Positions 43,755 to 52,014 of a stretch of DNA of 64,000 nucleotides are shown here, one piece after another. The stretch comes from Hydrogenothermaceae bacterium (GTDB lineage: Bacteria; Aquificota; Aquificia; Aquificales; Hydrogenothermaceae). The stretch spans positions 1-64,000 of the forward strand of contig JAOABH010000003.1 of the NCBI GenBank assembly GCA_026418455.1. Reading direction: 5' to 3'. The notes beneath the pieces were generated by a model. It did not search any database. It saw only the letters and a list, made by a program, of their open reading frames with translations, and had not been told where the DNA came from. The first letter of the stretch is position 1; each line of letters begins with the position of its first letter. The position numbers and the translations under genes were made by a program.

Positions 43755-44327
43755 ATGAAGATAGATGTTAGGTATTTTATCCGATACAAGTTTTTAAATT
43801 CACTTTTTACAGGTTTATCTATTGGCTCTGTTTTTACTATCTACTCTCCATTACCTCAAACCGTTTTCTCCATAGGAGGTATAGTTCTTGCATTAGGTAT
43901 GATGGTTTTGGCTAAGTTCTATGAAAAAATAGTTAATATAAAATATTTTTTCTTCTTTTCTTTATTGGTTGAAATGGTTATGTTGTTTCTTATATCTGCT
44001 TTCCTTATCAAACCTTATGATTATTACACTGCCTTAGTTATCTATTCTGGATATCAGATAACATTTTTATTTGGAAACTATCTTCTTAGGTCTGAAACTC
44101 TCTTTCTAAGAAAGGTAAAAATTCTATCAACATTGGATATCTACAAACAAGCTGGGTATTTAAGTGGTATGGTTTTATCTTTTTTATTCTATAAATGGCT
44201 TGAATTTAGTTTTGGTATAACAGACAACAGACAGCTTGTTTATAACTTACATTTCCTGCTTTTGGTAATACAGAGTGTAGTTATACTACTTGTTCTGAGA
44301 GCTTTCAAAGTTTTGAGAAACTTTTGA
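43755..44327 (+). CDS. Multi-spanning membrane protein of unknown function
   Basis: 190 residues with about five or six hydrophobic spans and short loops (for example YSPLPQTVFSIGGIVLALGMMVLAKF and IKYFFFFSLLVEMVMLFLISAFLI). I recognise no motif; layout is loosely like part of an MFS or lysoplasmalogenase-type protein but this is not supported. ATG with AAGGAAGG upstream. It is divergent from the ATPase gene across the palindrome and overlaps the convergent Fur-family gene by 42 bp at the 3' end. Confidence 0.75.
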   Translation: MKIDVRYFIRYKFLNSLFTGLSIGSVFTIYSPLPQTVFSIGGIVLALGMMVLAKFYEKIVNIKYFFFFSLLVEMVMLFLISAFLIKPYDYYTALVIYSGYQITFLFGNYLLRSETLFLRKVKILSTLDIYKQAGYLSGMVLSFLFYKWLEFSFGITDNRQLVYNLHFLLLVIQSVVILLVLRAFKVLRNF

Positions 44328-44723
44328 TTTACATTCTGGGCAGACACCATAAACTTCTATACTGTGTCCCAATATATCAAACCCATGAACCTCAATAAGT
44401 TCCTCTTTAAACTTCTCAAAAGGACAGTTATCTATTATGACTATCTTCCTACATTCTTGACATACGAGATAGTTCTTTTTAGATGCAAGTCCAAATCTTG
44501 CCTTATCTTCATTTAACATGTATGCTTTTACTACGAGACCTTTTCTTTGAAGCATATCAAGATTTCTATAAACGGTAGATAAACTCAACTCTATACCTTT
44601 CTCTTTTAATTTTAGATATATATCTTCGGCGTGCATCGGTACAACATTTTCTTCCAAAAGCTGTAGTATAGCTTGTCTCTGTTTAGTAGTTTTGTATCCT
44701 TCAGGAAGTTTTATATTAGCCAT
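44286..44723 (-). CDS. Fur-family metal- or peroxide-responsive regulator
   Basis: A 145-residue Fur/Zur/PerR-type repressor. The winged-helix DNA-binding domain includes YKTTKQRQAILQLL and the recognition helix LSLSTVYRNLDMLQRKGLV. The dimerisation domain has the structural zinc pairs C88-x2-C91 and C128-x2-C131, while HGFDILGH supplies other metal ligands. Which metal it senses cannot be read from the sequence. The gene is divergent from metE, and two 7-1-7 boxes of the Fur class lie between them. Confidence 0.93.
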   Translation of the reverse strand: MANIKLPEGYKTTKQRQAILQLLEENVVPMHAEDIYLKLKEKGIELSLSTVYRNLDMLQRKGLVVKAYMLNEDKARFGLASKKNYLVCQECRKIVIIDNCPFEKFKEELIEVHGFDILGHSIEVYGVCPECKSKVSQNFESSQNK

Positions 44724-44792
44724 TGCTCTCCTTTTTAGAAAAATTAGAAAAATATTATAACTGATAATAAATATAGTTTTATTTTTAGATTT

Positions 44793-44807
44793 TGCAAACT
44801 ATTTGCA
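44793..44807. promoter_or_regulatory. Fur-type box 1, TGCAAAC-T-ATTTGCA
   Basis: A 7-1-7 inverted repeat with one mismatch. Its right arm overlaps the TTGCAT -35 of metE (44804-44809). The centre is 42 bp (about four helical turns) from box 2. Confidence 0.68.
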
Positions 44808-44832
44808 TTTGCATTTTTGTTGTGTTAAAATT
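44804..44832 (+). promoter_or_regulatory. metE promoter
   Basis: TTGCAT (44804-44809), a 17-bp spacer and TAAAAT (44827-44832). Box 1 overlaps the -35 and box 2 begins three bases after the -10. Confidence 0.6.
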
Positions 44833-44834
44833 TT

Positions 44835-44849
44835 TGCAAATGATTTGCA
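44835..44849. promoter_or_regulatory. Fur-type box 2, TGCAAAT-G-ATTTGCA
   Basis: A perfect 7-1-7 inverted repeat at the expected metE transcription start. It matches 10 of 14 arm positions of the classical TGATAAT-N-ATTATCA Fur-family consensus, including the TG..AATnATT..CA frame. Confidence 0.75.
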
Positions 44850-44865
44850 TTTGAAGGAGGTAAAA

Positions 44866-47157
44866 ATGAAAACGACTGTTTTTGGCTATCCAAAGATAGG
44901 AAGAAACAGAGAGCTTAAAAAAGCTCTTGAATCCTATTGGAACGGAGAATTATCAAGGGAAAACTTTTTAGAAGAGGTTAAAAAATTAAATCTTTACAGA
45001 ATAAAAAAGGTTATAGATAGTGGTGTAGATATAGTGCCTTCAAACGACTTTTCTCTGTATGATTTTGTCCTTGATATCTCAACTATGTTTAACATAATAC
45101 CTAACAGATTTAAAGATATAGAGGACTCTTTAGAGCAATATTTTGCTATGGCAAGGGGAAGTAAAACAGCTGTTGCCTGTGAAATGACTAAATGGTTTGA
45201 TACAAACTATCACTATATAGTGCCAGAGCTTTCTGGAGACATTAAACCTATAAAAAACAGACCCTTAGACAGTTTTATAGATGCTAAAAATAACTTCTGG
45301 ATAAACAGTAAACCTGTACTGGTTGGACCATTTACATTTACTTATCTATCAAAAGTTTATAAAACGGATAATCCTTTTGGTATAGCTACTTTAGAAAAAG
45401 CCCCGTTAAGTCAGAAATTTGAGGGATTTTTAGACATTATAACTGACTGTTATATACATATACTTAAAGAGTTAGAGAAGGAAGGTTGTGAAGTTATACA
45501 GCTTGATGAACCGAGTTTTGTCCTTGATTTATCAGAAAAAGAAAAAGATTTAGCAGTTAAAGTTTATCAAAAAATAGCAAAAAATCTATCTTCTCTTAAA
45601 GTTATAGTTCAGACATACTATGAAAGTTTGTCCTATTATAAGGATTTTGTGTATAATCTGCCAGTTCACGGAATTGGTTTTGATTTTATCTTAGGTAGGG
45701 AAAATTTAGAAAATATCAAGAAATTTGGATATCCTTCTGATAAGGTATTGGTGGCTGGAGTTATATCTGGAAGAGATATATGGAAAACAGATTTTGAAGA
45801 AAGTCTTGATATAGTTAAAGTCTTAGAGAAGGTTGTCAATCCGGGAAATATTATCCTTTCAAACTCATCTCCACTATTCCATCTGCCGATTACAGTAGAA
45901 GATGAAAAGGGTCATCTTCCAGAAGATTTAATACAGGTTTTATCCTTCGCTGATGAAAGGTTAAAAGAGCTTCAAACTCTAAAAAATATCATAGAAGGTA
46001 AAGAGAAAGCTCCAAAATCAAATCTCAAACAGTTCTTTGAAAGCTATAAAAACCAAACTTTACGACAGCAGATAGAAGAGATAAAAAACAAAGATATAAA
46101 AAGACAAACAGAGTTTAAGGAAAGATACAAAAAGCAAAACGATATACTTAAACTTCCTCTATTTCCAACAACCACAATAGGTAGCTTTCCTCAGACTAAG
46201 GAGTTAAGAAAAGTAAGAGCAGACTACAAAGCCGGAAGATTATCAAAAGAAGATTATGAGAAGTATATAAACTCACAGATAGAGTATGCTATAAAGATAC
46301 AGGAAGAGATAGGACTTGATGTATTTGTCCACGGTGAGTTTGAAAGGACAGATATGGTTGAGTTCTTTGGAGAAAAGCTTAAAGGATTTGCCTTTACAAA
46401 GAATGGCTGGGTTCAGTCTTACGGCTCAAGATGTGTAAGACCACCAATTATCTATGGAGATGTATCAAGACCAACTACTATGACATTGAGAGAAATACTA
46501 TACGCTCAAAGTTTAACAGACAAGCCTGTAAAAGGTATGTTAACCGGACCTGTAACTATTTTAAACTGGTCTTTTTACAGAAAAGATATACCAAAGGAAG
46601 AGATATCTTATCAGATAGCTTTATCTCTGAGAGAAGAGGTACTGGACCTTGAAAAGGCTGGAATAAAGATAATTCAGATAGATGAGCCAGCATTTAGGGA
46701 AGGTTTACCTCTAAAGAAAGATAAACAGTCTCACTATCTAAACTGGGCTGTTAAATCCTTTAGACTTACCCATTATGATGTGAAAGACACTACACAGATA
46801 CATACTCATATGTGTTACTCAGAATTTGATGAGATTATTGAGTATATCTATAAAATGGATGCAGATGTTATCTCAATAGAAGCATCAAGAAGTAAAGGAG
46901 ATATATTAGAGGCTTTTGAGAGATTTAACTATGATCATGGTATAGGACTTGGTGTTTATGATATCCACTCTCCAAGGATACCGTCTATTGAAGAGATGGA
47001 AGAGATAGTTTTGAGAGCTTTAAAGGTTATAGATAAAAATCTTTTCTGGATAAATCCGGACTGTGGATTAAAAACAAGAAAGTGGGAAGAGGTAATACCA
47101 GCTCTGAAAAATATGGTAGAAGTTGCAAAAAGATTAAGGGAGAAATTTAAACAGTAG
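44866..47157 (+). CDS. metE: Cobalamin-independent methionine synthase
   Basis: Transfers a methyl group from methyltetrahydrofolate polyglutamate to homocysteine using a bound zinc. About 763 aa in two homologous halves: N-terminal FGYPKIGRNRELKKALESYW and the catalytic C-terminal half beginning LPLFPTTTIGSFPQTKELRK. Zinc ligands are expected from IHTHMCYSEFDEI (His, Cys), DVISIEASRS (Glu) and WINPDCGLKTR (Cys). The start is the ATG at 44866 after GAAGGAGG; the frame is open further upstream but that would run through the promoter and boxes. Confidence 0.97.
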   Translation: MKTTVFGYPKIGRNRELKKALESYWNGELSRENFLEEVKKLNLYRIKKVIDSGVDIVPSNDFSLYDFVLDISTMFNIIPNRFKDIEDSLEQYFAMARGSKTAVACEMTKWFDTNYHYIVPELSGDIKPIKNRPLDSFIDAKNNFWINSKPVLVGPFTFTYLSKVYKTDNPFGIATLEKAPLSQKFEGFLDIITDCYIHILKELEKEGCEVIQLDEPSFVLDLSEKEKDLAVKVYQKIAKNLSSLKVIVQTYYESLSYYKDFVYNLPVHGIGFDFILGRENLENIKKFGYPSDKVLVAGVISGRDIWKTDFEESLDIVKVLEKVVNPGNIILSNSSPLFHLPITVEDEKGHLPEDLIQVLSFADERLKELQTLKNIIEGKEKAPKSNLKQFFESYKNQTLRQQIEEIKNKDIKRQTEFKERYKKQNDILKLPLFPTTTIGSFPQTKELRKVRADYKAGRLSKEDYEKYINSQIEYAIKIQEEIGLDVFVHGEFERTDMVEFFGEKLKGFAFTKNGWVQSYGSRCVRPPIIYGDVSRPTTMTLREILYAQSLTDKPVKGMLTGPVTILNWSFYRKDIPKEEISYQIALSLREEVLDLEKAGIKIIQIDEPAFREGLPLKKDKQSHYLNWAVKSFRLTHYDVKDTTQIHTHMCYSEFDEIIEYIYKMDADVISIEASRSKGDILEAFERFNYDHGIGLGVYDIHSPRIPSIEEMEEIVLRALKVIDKNLFWINPDCGLKTRKWEEVIPALKNMVEVAKRLREKFKQ

Positions 47158-47166
47158 ATAGAAGAT

Positions 47167-47185
47167 AAGGGGGCTATGCCCCCTT
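47167..47185 (+). terminator. metE terminator
   Basis: An AAGGGGGC/GCCCCCTT stem with a TAT loop follows the stop codon by eight bases and is followed by CTACTT. The stretch 47190-47286 beyond it holds no intact gene, only a 15-codon minus-strand tail ending in KKKLAS. Confidence 0.75.
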
Positions 47186-47286
47186 CTACTTAAGAAGCTA
47201 ATTTTTTCTTTTCAAATTCCTCGGAAGCATCAAGAAATTATTAAATTTAATTTAAGCTCTGGGAATGAAATTTTGATGAAAAGGAA

Positions 47287-47309
47287 ATAGGGAGAGAGTT
47301 ACTCCCTAT
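47287..47309. terminator. gatA terminator
   Basis: An ATAGGGAG/CTCCCTAT stem with a 7-base loop lies just past the gatA stop. On the minus strand it is followed by TTCCTTTTC. Confidence 0.65.
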
Positions 47310-47312
47310 ATA

Positions 47313-48770
47313 TTAGTAGTTGAAAAATTTGAGTTTAAATCCGGATAAATCTTCTACTTTTTTGGCTACATTTAATATGGTTCCTTCGTCAAATGGTTTT
47401 CCTATTATCTGAAGTCCTATCGGTAGATTGTCCTTTAGACCACAGGGTACATTTATAGCTGGCACAGTTGCAAGATTTACAGAAACTGTAAATATATCTG
47501 ATAGATACATCTGGATTGGGTCTGATGATTTCTCTCCGATTTTAAATGCAACATCAGGAGTAGTTGGAGTTATAATTACATCAACATTCTCAAATGCATT
47601 CATAAAATCTTTGTATATCAATGTCCTAACTTTTTGAGCCTTTAAATAGTATGCATCATAATAACCAGAAGATAAAACATAAGTTCCTATCATAATTCTT
47701 CTTTTTACTTCAGGACCAAAGCCCTCATCTCTTGTCTTTGAGTACATCTCCTCAAGATCAGAGTACTCTTTTGTTCTGTATCCGTATCTTACACCATCAA
47801 ACCTTGCAAGGTTGGAAGAAGCTTCTGAAGGAGCTATAATGTAGTATGTTTCTATAGCATATTTTGTGTATGGGAGAGATATCTCCTCAACAACTGCTCC
47901 TTCTTTTTCAAGTTGCTTAACAACATTTAGAATTCTCTCTCTTATATGATTGTCTAAATCCTCTGGAAAGTATTCTTTTGGGATACCTATTTTTAAACCT
48001 TTTATATCTCTGTTTAGAAACTGGGTAAAATCTTCTACAGGAATATCCTTTGACGTTGAATCTCTCGAGTCTTTTCCGGATATAACATTCATAAGTATCG
48101 CAGTATCTTCAACAGTCCTTGTAATAGGACCTATCTGGTCAAGGGAAGAGGCAAAAGCAACAAGTCCATACCTTGACACTCTTCCATAGGTCGGTTTTAA
48201 TCCAACAACACCACAGAAAGCTGCAGGCTGTCTTATAGAACCTCCTGTATCGGACCCTAAGGAAGCCAAAGCTTGTCCACTTGCAACGGCAGCAGCAGAT
48301 CCTCCTGATGAGCCTCCTGGAACTCTCTCTAAGTCCCATGGATTTTTTGTAGTAAAAAATGCAGAGTTTTCTGTCGAAGAACCCATGGCAAACTCATCAA
48401 GATTTGTTTTACCAAAAATTATATAACCTTGTGATTTTAATTTTTCTATAACAGTTGCATCATACACAGGTGTGAAGTTTTCAAGCATCTTTGATGAACA
48501 AGTAGTTCTTATACCTTTTGTAGATATATTGTCTTTTATAGCTATTGGCATTCCATAGAGAGAAGGGATATTATCAAGTTTAACTATCTCTTCATCTTTC
48601 TTTTTTGCTTCCTCTAAGGACAGCTCATCTGTGTAAGATACAAAAGCTTTTATCTTACTGTCTACCTGATTTTTTCTATCTATAAAGGAAGATACTATCT
48701 CAGAAGGTTTGACTTCTTTCTTTCTAACTAATTCTGATAACTCTTTTAAACTTCTTTCCCACAATCTCAT
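47313..48770 (-). CDS. gatA: Asp-tRNA(Asn)/Glu-tRNA(Gln) amidotransferase subunit A
   Basis: The amidase subunit that releases ammonia from glutamine to convert mischarged tRNAs. The amidase signature is complete: catalytic Lys in [12 protein letters not shown], then [32 protein letters not shown] with the cis-Ser and nucleophile Ser. 485 aa. Its presence implies indirect charging of tRNA-Gln and/or tRNA-Asn; gatB and gatC are not in the window. Its ATG overlaps the dksA stop by one base. Confidence 0.96.
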   Translation of the reverse strand: MRLWERSLKELSELVRKKEVKPSEIVSSFIDRKNQVDSKIKAFVSYTDELSLEEAKKKDEEIVKLDNIPSLYGMPIAIKDNISTKGIRTTCSSKMLENFTPVYDATVIEKLKSQGYIIFGKTNLDEFAMGSSTENSAFFTTKNPWDLERVPGGSSGGSAAAVASGQALASLGSDTGGSIRQPAAFCGVVGLKPTYGRVSRYGLVAFASSLDQIGPITRTVEDTAILMNVISGKDSRDSTSKDIPVEDFTQFLNRDIKGLKIGIPKEYFPEDLDNHIRERILNVVKQLEKEGAVVEEISLPYTKYAIETYYIIAPSEASSNLARFDGVRYGYRTKEYSDLEEMYSKTRDEGFGPEVKRRIMIGTYVLSSGYYDAYYLKAQKVRTLIYKDFMNAFENVDVIITPTTPDVAFKIGEKSSDPIQMYLSDIFTVSVNLATVPAINVPCGLKDNLPIGLQIIGKPFDEGTILNVAKKVEDLSGFKLKFFNY

Positions 48771-49213
48771 TAAAGCTCTCCTGCCTCTTCTTCTGAAGTC
48801 GGTTTTTCTCTTGTTAAAAGATTATCAAAGTACTCTTTATATCTTGTATCAGGTGTTGCTTTAATCTGATCTAATTCCTTTGCATGTTCTATACACAGTG
48901 CAGTCCAAGGAATAGCTTCAAGCCTTTCTTCCTCTATCTCCTTTCCGCAAACTTCACATATTTCATAGGTCCCATTTTCTATATTTTCAAGAGCTTTATC
49001 TATCTGATTTAATATCTCTATCTCTATGTCTTCAAGCTGTCCTAAAATCTCCTCTGTAATATCAATCAAAGCATATTCTTCTATATCTCTTGGTTCCGCT
49101 GATTGATATGTTAAAACTTTTTCAGTTTCTTCCTGCTTAAAAAATCTCTCTAAAATCTGAGCTCTCTTTTGAATTAACAACTTTCTAAACTTCTCAACTT
49201 TTTTCTTATCCAT
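48770..49213 (-). CDS. dksA: DksA/TraR family RNA polymerase-binding regulator
   Basis: A 147-residue secondary-channel factor. An N-terminal coiled coil ([43 protein letters not shown]) leads to a zinc-finger region [25 protein letters not shown] (C86, C89, C107, H110). The fourth zinc ligand is His rather than Cys. The coiled-coil tip has D-I-E near the usual DxxDxA position but is not an exact match. It precedes gatA in an operon. Confidence 0.88.
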   Translation of the reverse strand: MDKKKVEKFRKLLIQKRAQILERFFKQEETEKVLTYQSAEPRDIEEYALIDITEEILGQLEDIEIEILNQIDKALENIENGTYEICEVCGKEIEEERLEAIPWTALCIEHAKELDQIKATPDTRYKEYFDNLLTREKPTSEEEAGEL

Positions 49214-49281
49214 ATCTAATTCCTCAAAGTAGGTATTTATTCAAAATTATAGCATAATTAAAAGTTATAAAAATGTTAAAA

Positions 49282-49300
49282 TAGTTATACTTAATAACTA
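49282..49300. promoter_or_regulatory. Dyad TAGTTAT-ACTTA-ATAACTA
   Basis: A perfect 7-5-7 inverted repeat just upstream of the ribosome binding site of the gene at 49314, in the divergent interval with dksA. A TTAAAAT sequence overlaps its left side. Probably an operator or a 5' UTR hairpin. Confidence 0.4.
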
Positions 49301-49313
49301 CAGAGGTTTAAAT

Positions 49314-49637
49314 TTGGCTAATCTGATAATATACATACCTCTATTTATCCTTGGGTTTATTTCCGGTGTTATATATTTCTGGCATATGTGGAAAAGTATA
49401 GGTGTATATGGGACTGAAAAAAGTAAGGTTCTCATGAGTATGATCGTAAGACTTCCTTTTCCTATAGGTGCTGCACTTATAGGATACGTATTAGGTAAAT
49501 TTGAAGGTATAATAGCTGTGCTGATTGGCTTTACCACTTTTCAGATAATTTTTCTCGTAAAAAAAGGACAAGCATTAAAAAAAGAGTTAGAAGAAGAACT
49601 TAAAAGACAAGAGAGGGAAGTTGAGAAGAAAGATTAG
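49314..49637 (+). CDS. Small membrane protein with AtpI/AtpR-like layout
   Basis: 107 residues with three hydrophobic spans (about 3-23, 42-61, 66-83) and a charged C-terminal helix (KKGQALKKELEEELKRQEREVEKKD). The segment FWHMWKSIGVYGTEKSKVLMSMIVRLPFPIGAALIGYVLG resembles AtpR/AtpI accessory proteins of ATP synthases, but no atp gene is nearby, so this is only a resemblance. TTG start after CAGAGG. It overlaps the next gene by 17 bp. Confidence 0.6.
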   Translation: MANLIIYIPLFILGFISGVIYFWHMWKSIGVYGTEKSKVLMSMIVRLPFPIGAALIGYVLGKFEGIIAVLIGFTTFQIIFLVKKGQALKKELEEELKRQEREVEKKD

Positions 49638-50121
49638 ATTTTTATTATCAAAACTTGGGGAGAAAATTTCCAATTTAGATAATAGTCTTATAAACTTTTT
49701 GGAAAATTTTGACAGAATCATACATCTATTTTTGGCTATACTTATTGTTTTTGTCGCCATCTCTTTATTTGCATGGTTTATCCATGATGTTGTTAATCTT
49801 ATAAAAAACATTGTTGAGTTTAAGAAAAATATAAGTTCAAGTGCTTTAAGACTATTTGGAACAGCGATACTACTTTGGCCCCTGTCATCTTTATTAAAGG
49901 CTGAGATAGAGCTTATAAAAGGTGGAAAGATATCTGTAAATCTGTTTGTAGATACAGCCATAGCAAGCTCTATTCGTTCGGTACTGATATCATCGGCAGA
50001 AGGTGAAAATATAGATACTTATAAATTTGTGATAGCTATAGTTGCTTTAGCTTTAGTGAGATTGATAGTTGTATTTACAGAAAATTTGGAGAGAAAAGGA
50101 AGTAAAAATGGAAATTTATGA
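49621..50121 (+). CDS. PsiE-like membrane protein
   Basis: 166 residues with a charged N-terminus followed by about four hydrophobic spans. The middle and end (LRLFGTAILLWPLSSLLKAEIELIKGG..VDTAIASSIRSVLISS..FVIAIVALALVRLIVVFTE) resemble the phosphate-starvation-inducible PsiE family, whose function is unknown. TTG start within the end of the previous gene. It overlaps pilD by 14 bp. Confidence 0.55.
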   Translation: MRRKIRFLLSKLGEKISNLDNSLINFLENFDRIIHLFLAILIVFVAISLFAWFIHDVVNLIKNIVEFKKNISSSALRLFGTAILLWPLSSLLKAEIELIKGGKISVNLFVDTAIASSIRSVLISSAEGENIDTYKFVIAIVALALVRLIVVFTENLERKGSKNGNL

Positions 50122-50896
50122 AACCGTAAAGATTTTAGCAATTTTCATACTTGGAATATCAGTAGGAAGTTTTCTAAATGTGGTAATATATAGAATGCCA
50201 AGGGATATGAGTGTAGTTTATCCCCCTTCAACATGTCCTAACTGTAAGAATAGGATAAAGTGGTATGATAACATCCCAATAATCTCTTACCTACTTCTTA
50301 AAGGTAAGTGTAGGTTCTGTGAAACCAAGATAGGATTAAAATATCCGATAGTAGAGTTTTTAACAGGGGTTATGGCTGTTGCTACTTATCTTAAATTCGG
50401 TTTTGACCTTGAGTTTCTGTTTTACTTTTATTTTGTGTGTAGTATGATAGCTCTCAGTTTTATAGATTTAGAGTTTAAAATTATTCCGGATCAGATTAAC
50501 TTTGCTGGTCTATTTGTTGGATTGATATTTGCAGTTGTAAAAGCTATAAAATCTACTTCTTTTGAACCTGTAATTGATTCAGTAATAGGAAGTTTGGTAG
50601 GTGCTGGTTTTCTGTTTGGTGTTGCCTATCTATACCTAAAATATAGAGGTATAGAAGGTCTTGGAATGGGAGATGTAAAACTCCTTGCATTTATAGGTGC
50701 ATATACAGGCTGGTTTGGTGCATTGTTTACAATTTTCTTCGGGTCATTAGTGGGAGCAATTTTAGGGGTAGCTTTTATAAAACTGTCTAAGAAAGACTTT
50801 CATTATGAGATACCTTTTGGACCTTTTCTGGCTTTAGCCGGTACTTTATACATCTTTTTTGGGGAGTTTGTAAAACAAATATACTTTGGAGGTTGA
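50108..50896 (+). CDS. pilD: Type IV prepilin peptidase
   Basis: An aspartic membrane protease that cleaves and N-methylates type IV pilins and pseudopilins. N-terminal GSFLNVVIYRMPRDMS and the zinc-type CPNC..CRFC pairs (about residues 38-41 and 63-66) mark the A24 family. The active-site Asps lie in FIDLEFKIIPDQ and GLGMGDVKLLAFIG. 262 aa from the ATG at 50108, which follows GGAAG. No pilin or assembly genes are in the window. Confidence 0.95.
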   Translation: MEIYETVKILAIFILGISVGSFLNVVIYRMPRDMSVVYPPSTCPNCKNRIKWYDNIPIISYLLLKGKCRFCETKIGLKYPIVEFLTGVMAVATYLKFGFDLEFLFYFYFVCSMIALSFIDLEFKIIPDQINFAGLFVGLIFAVVKAIKSTSFEPVIDSVIGSLVGAGFLFGVAYLYLKYRGIEGLGMGDVKLLAFIGAYTGWFGALFTIFFGSLVGAILGVAFIKLSKKDFHYEIPFGPFLALAGTLYIFFGEFVKQIYFGG

Positions 50897-50898
50897 GC

Positions 50899-51237
50899 AT
50901 GAGGAAGAAAAAGGTAAAACTTGAAGTTAAGTACAAAGTTTGGCTCGAAAAAGATGGTGAGATCATTATGGGACAAGGTAGAGAGCTTTTGTTAAAGTAC
51001 ATTGATGAAACAGGCTCAATTTTGCAGGCATCTAAGATGCTTAACATAAGCTACAGAAAAGCACTCCACTACATAAGAGCTATGGAAGAGAGATTAGGTA
51101 AAAAACTTGTTGAGAGCCAAAGAGGAGGTTATACGAGAGGTGGGTCTACTCTTACAGAAGATGCAAAGGAGTTACTTAAACATTACGAGAACATTGTAAA
51201 AGAGTTTGAGAAACTAAAAGATAAGTTAGAGAAATGA
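50899..51237 (+). CDS. ModE-like winged-helix regulator
   Basis: 112 residues with an N-terminal strand segment and the ModE/LysR-type helix-turn-helix ETGSILQASKMLNISYRKALHYIRAMEERLG, ending in a helical coiled region. It lacks the C-terminal TOBE molybdate-binding domains of full ModE, so it belongs to the short DNA-binding type. Molybdate dependence is therefore uncertain. The ATG at 50899 follows GGAGG; the next gene overlaps its end by 4 bp. Confidence 0.85.
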   Translation: MRKKKVKLEVKYKVWLEKDGEIIMGQGRELLLKYIDETGSILQASKMLNISYRKALHYIRAMEERLGKKLVESQRGGYTRGGSTLTEDAKELLKHYENIVKEFEKLKDKLEK

Positions 51238-51572
51238 GTTTGATAGAGAAGAGAAAGATATATTTTGCTGGTCTTTTTGGTGTTATCATCTTCTTTGCCG
51301 TACTAATTATACTTAAAATTCCCTTCAGAGATAACTTAGACAACCTTGGTTTTTATATTATTATTCTTACTTCAATAATCCCAGCTACTCTTATATTCTT
51401 TAAAGAGGTTGATTTTAAGAAGAAGGTTCTTATATCTTACACACCGGCTATCTTAGGGTTTATAGTATCTCTGATTTACAAAAACAGTATTTACTTTCTC
51501 ATATCATTTCCTATATTTTTCCTTAACTTTTTAGTAATATTCCCAAGGAGTAAAGATGGAAAACTACATTGA
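51234..51572 (+). CDS. Hypothetical four-helix membrane protein
   Basis: 112 residues with about four hydrophobic spans (YFAGLFGVIIFFAVLIILKI; GFYIIILTSIIPATLIFF; LISYTPAILGFIVSLIY; IYFLISFPIFFLNFLVIF). I recognise no family. The ATG overlaps the ModE-like gene's stop (ATGA), and the end overlaps rfaE2 by 17 bp, so it is part of the pilD-to-pgsA run. Confidence 0.75.
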   Translation: MSLIEKRKIYFAGLFGVIIFFAVLIILKIPFRDNLDNLGFYIIILTSIIPATLIFFKEVDFKKKVLISYTPAILGFIVSLIYKNSIYFLISFPIFFLNFLVIFPRSKDGKLH

Positions 51573-52014
51573 TGTTGTAAATAAATTAAAAAAGGAAGGG
51601 AAAAAGATAGTTTTCACTAACGGCTGTTTTGATATCATACATGCTGGACATGTTGACTACCTTCAAAAGGCGAAATCATTGGGAGATTTTTTGATAGTAG
51701 GTTTAAACAGTGATGAGTCCATAAGAAGATTAAAAGGAGATGGAAGACCTGTAAATCCACAAGAGCAGAGGAAAAGAGTTCTTGAAGCTTTAAAACCTGT
51801 AGATATGGTTATTATATTTGAAGAAGACACTCCGGAGAGACTTATAAAAGAAATAAAGCCTGATGTGTTAGTGAAAGGTGGAGATTGGAAGATAGAGAAT
51901 ATAGTAGGAGCAGATTTTGTTATGTCTTATGGAGGTAAAGTTTATACGATAGATTTTGCCTATGACACATCAACCACAAAAATAATCCAAAAGGTTAAAA
52001 ATGGGACTTGCTAA
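51556..52014 (+). CDS. rfaE2: D-glycero-beta-D-manno-heptose 1-phosphate adenylyltransferase
   Basis: A stand-alone nucleotidyltransferase of 152 residues, equal to the C-terminal domain of HldE. It has FTNGCFDIIHAGHVDYLQKAK with the HxGH motif, GLNSDESIRRLKGDGRPV, and VKGGDW. It makes ADP-heptose for LPS core, consistent with a didermic cell; the kinase half would be encoded elsewhere. Confidence 0.94.
   Translation: MENYIDVVNKLKKEGKKIVFTNGCFDIIHAGHVDYLQKAKSLGDFLIVGLNSDESIRRLKGDGRPVNPQEQRKRVLEALKPVDMVIIFEEDTPERLIKEIKPDVLVKGGDWKIENIVGADFVMSYGGKVYTIDFAYDTSTTKIIQKVKNGTC

Noticed and set aside
42475-44327. The ATPase plus membrane protein as a new defence system next to the CRISPR locus
   Set aside because: AAA_14/DUF4143 ATPases are widespread orphan genes, the membrane protein is on the opposite strand, and no nuclease or toxin is associated. 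The shared operator is recorded as a finding instead.
44803-44865. Longer N-terminus for MetE
   Set aside because: The extension runs over the promoter and Fur-type box 2; the ATG at 44866 has a strong GGAGG and matches the family N-terminus.
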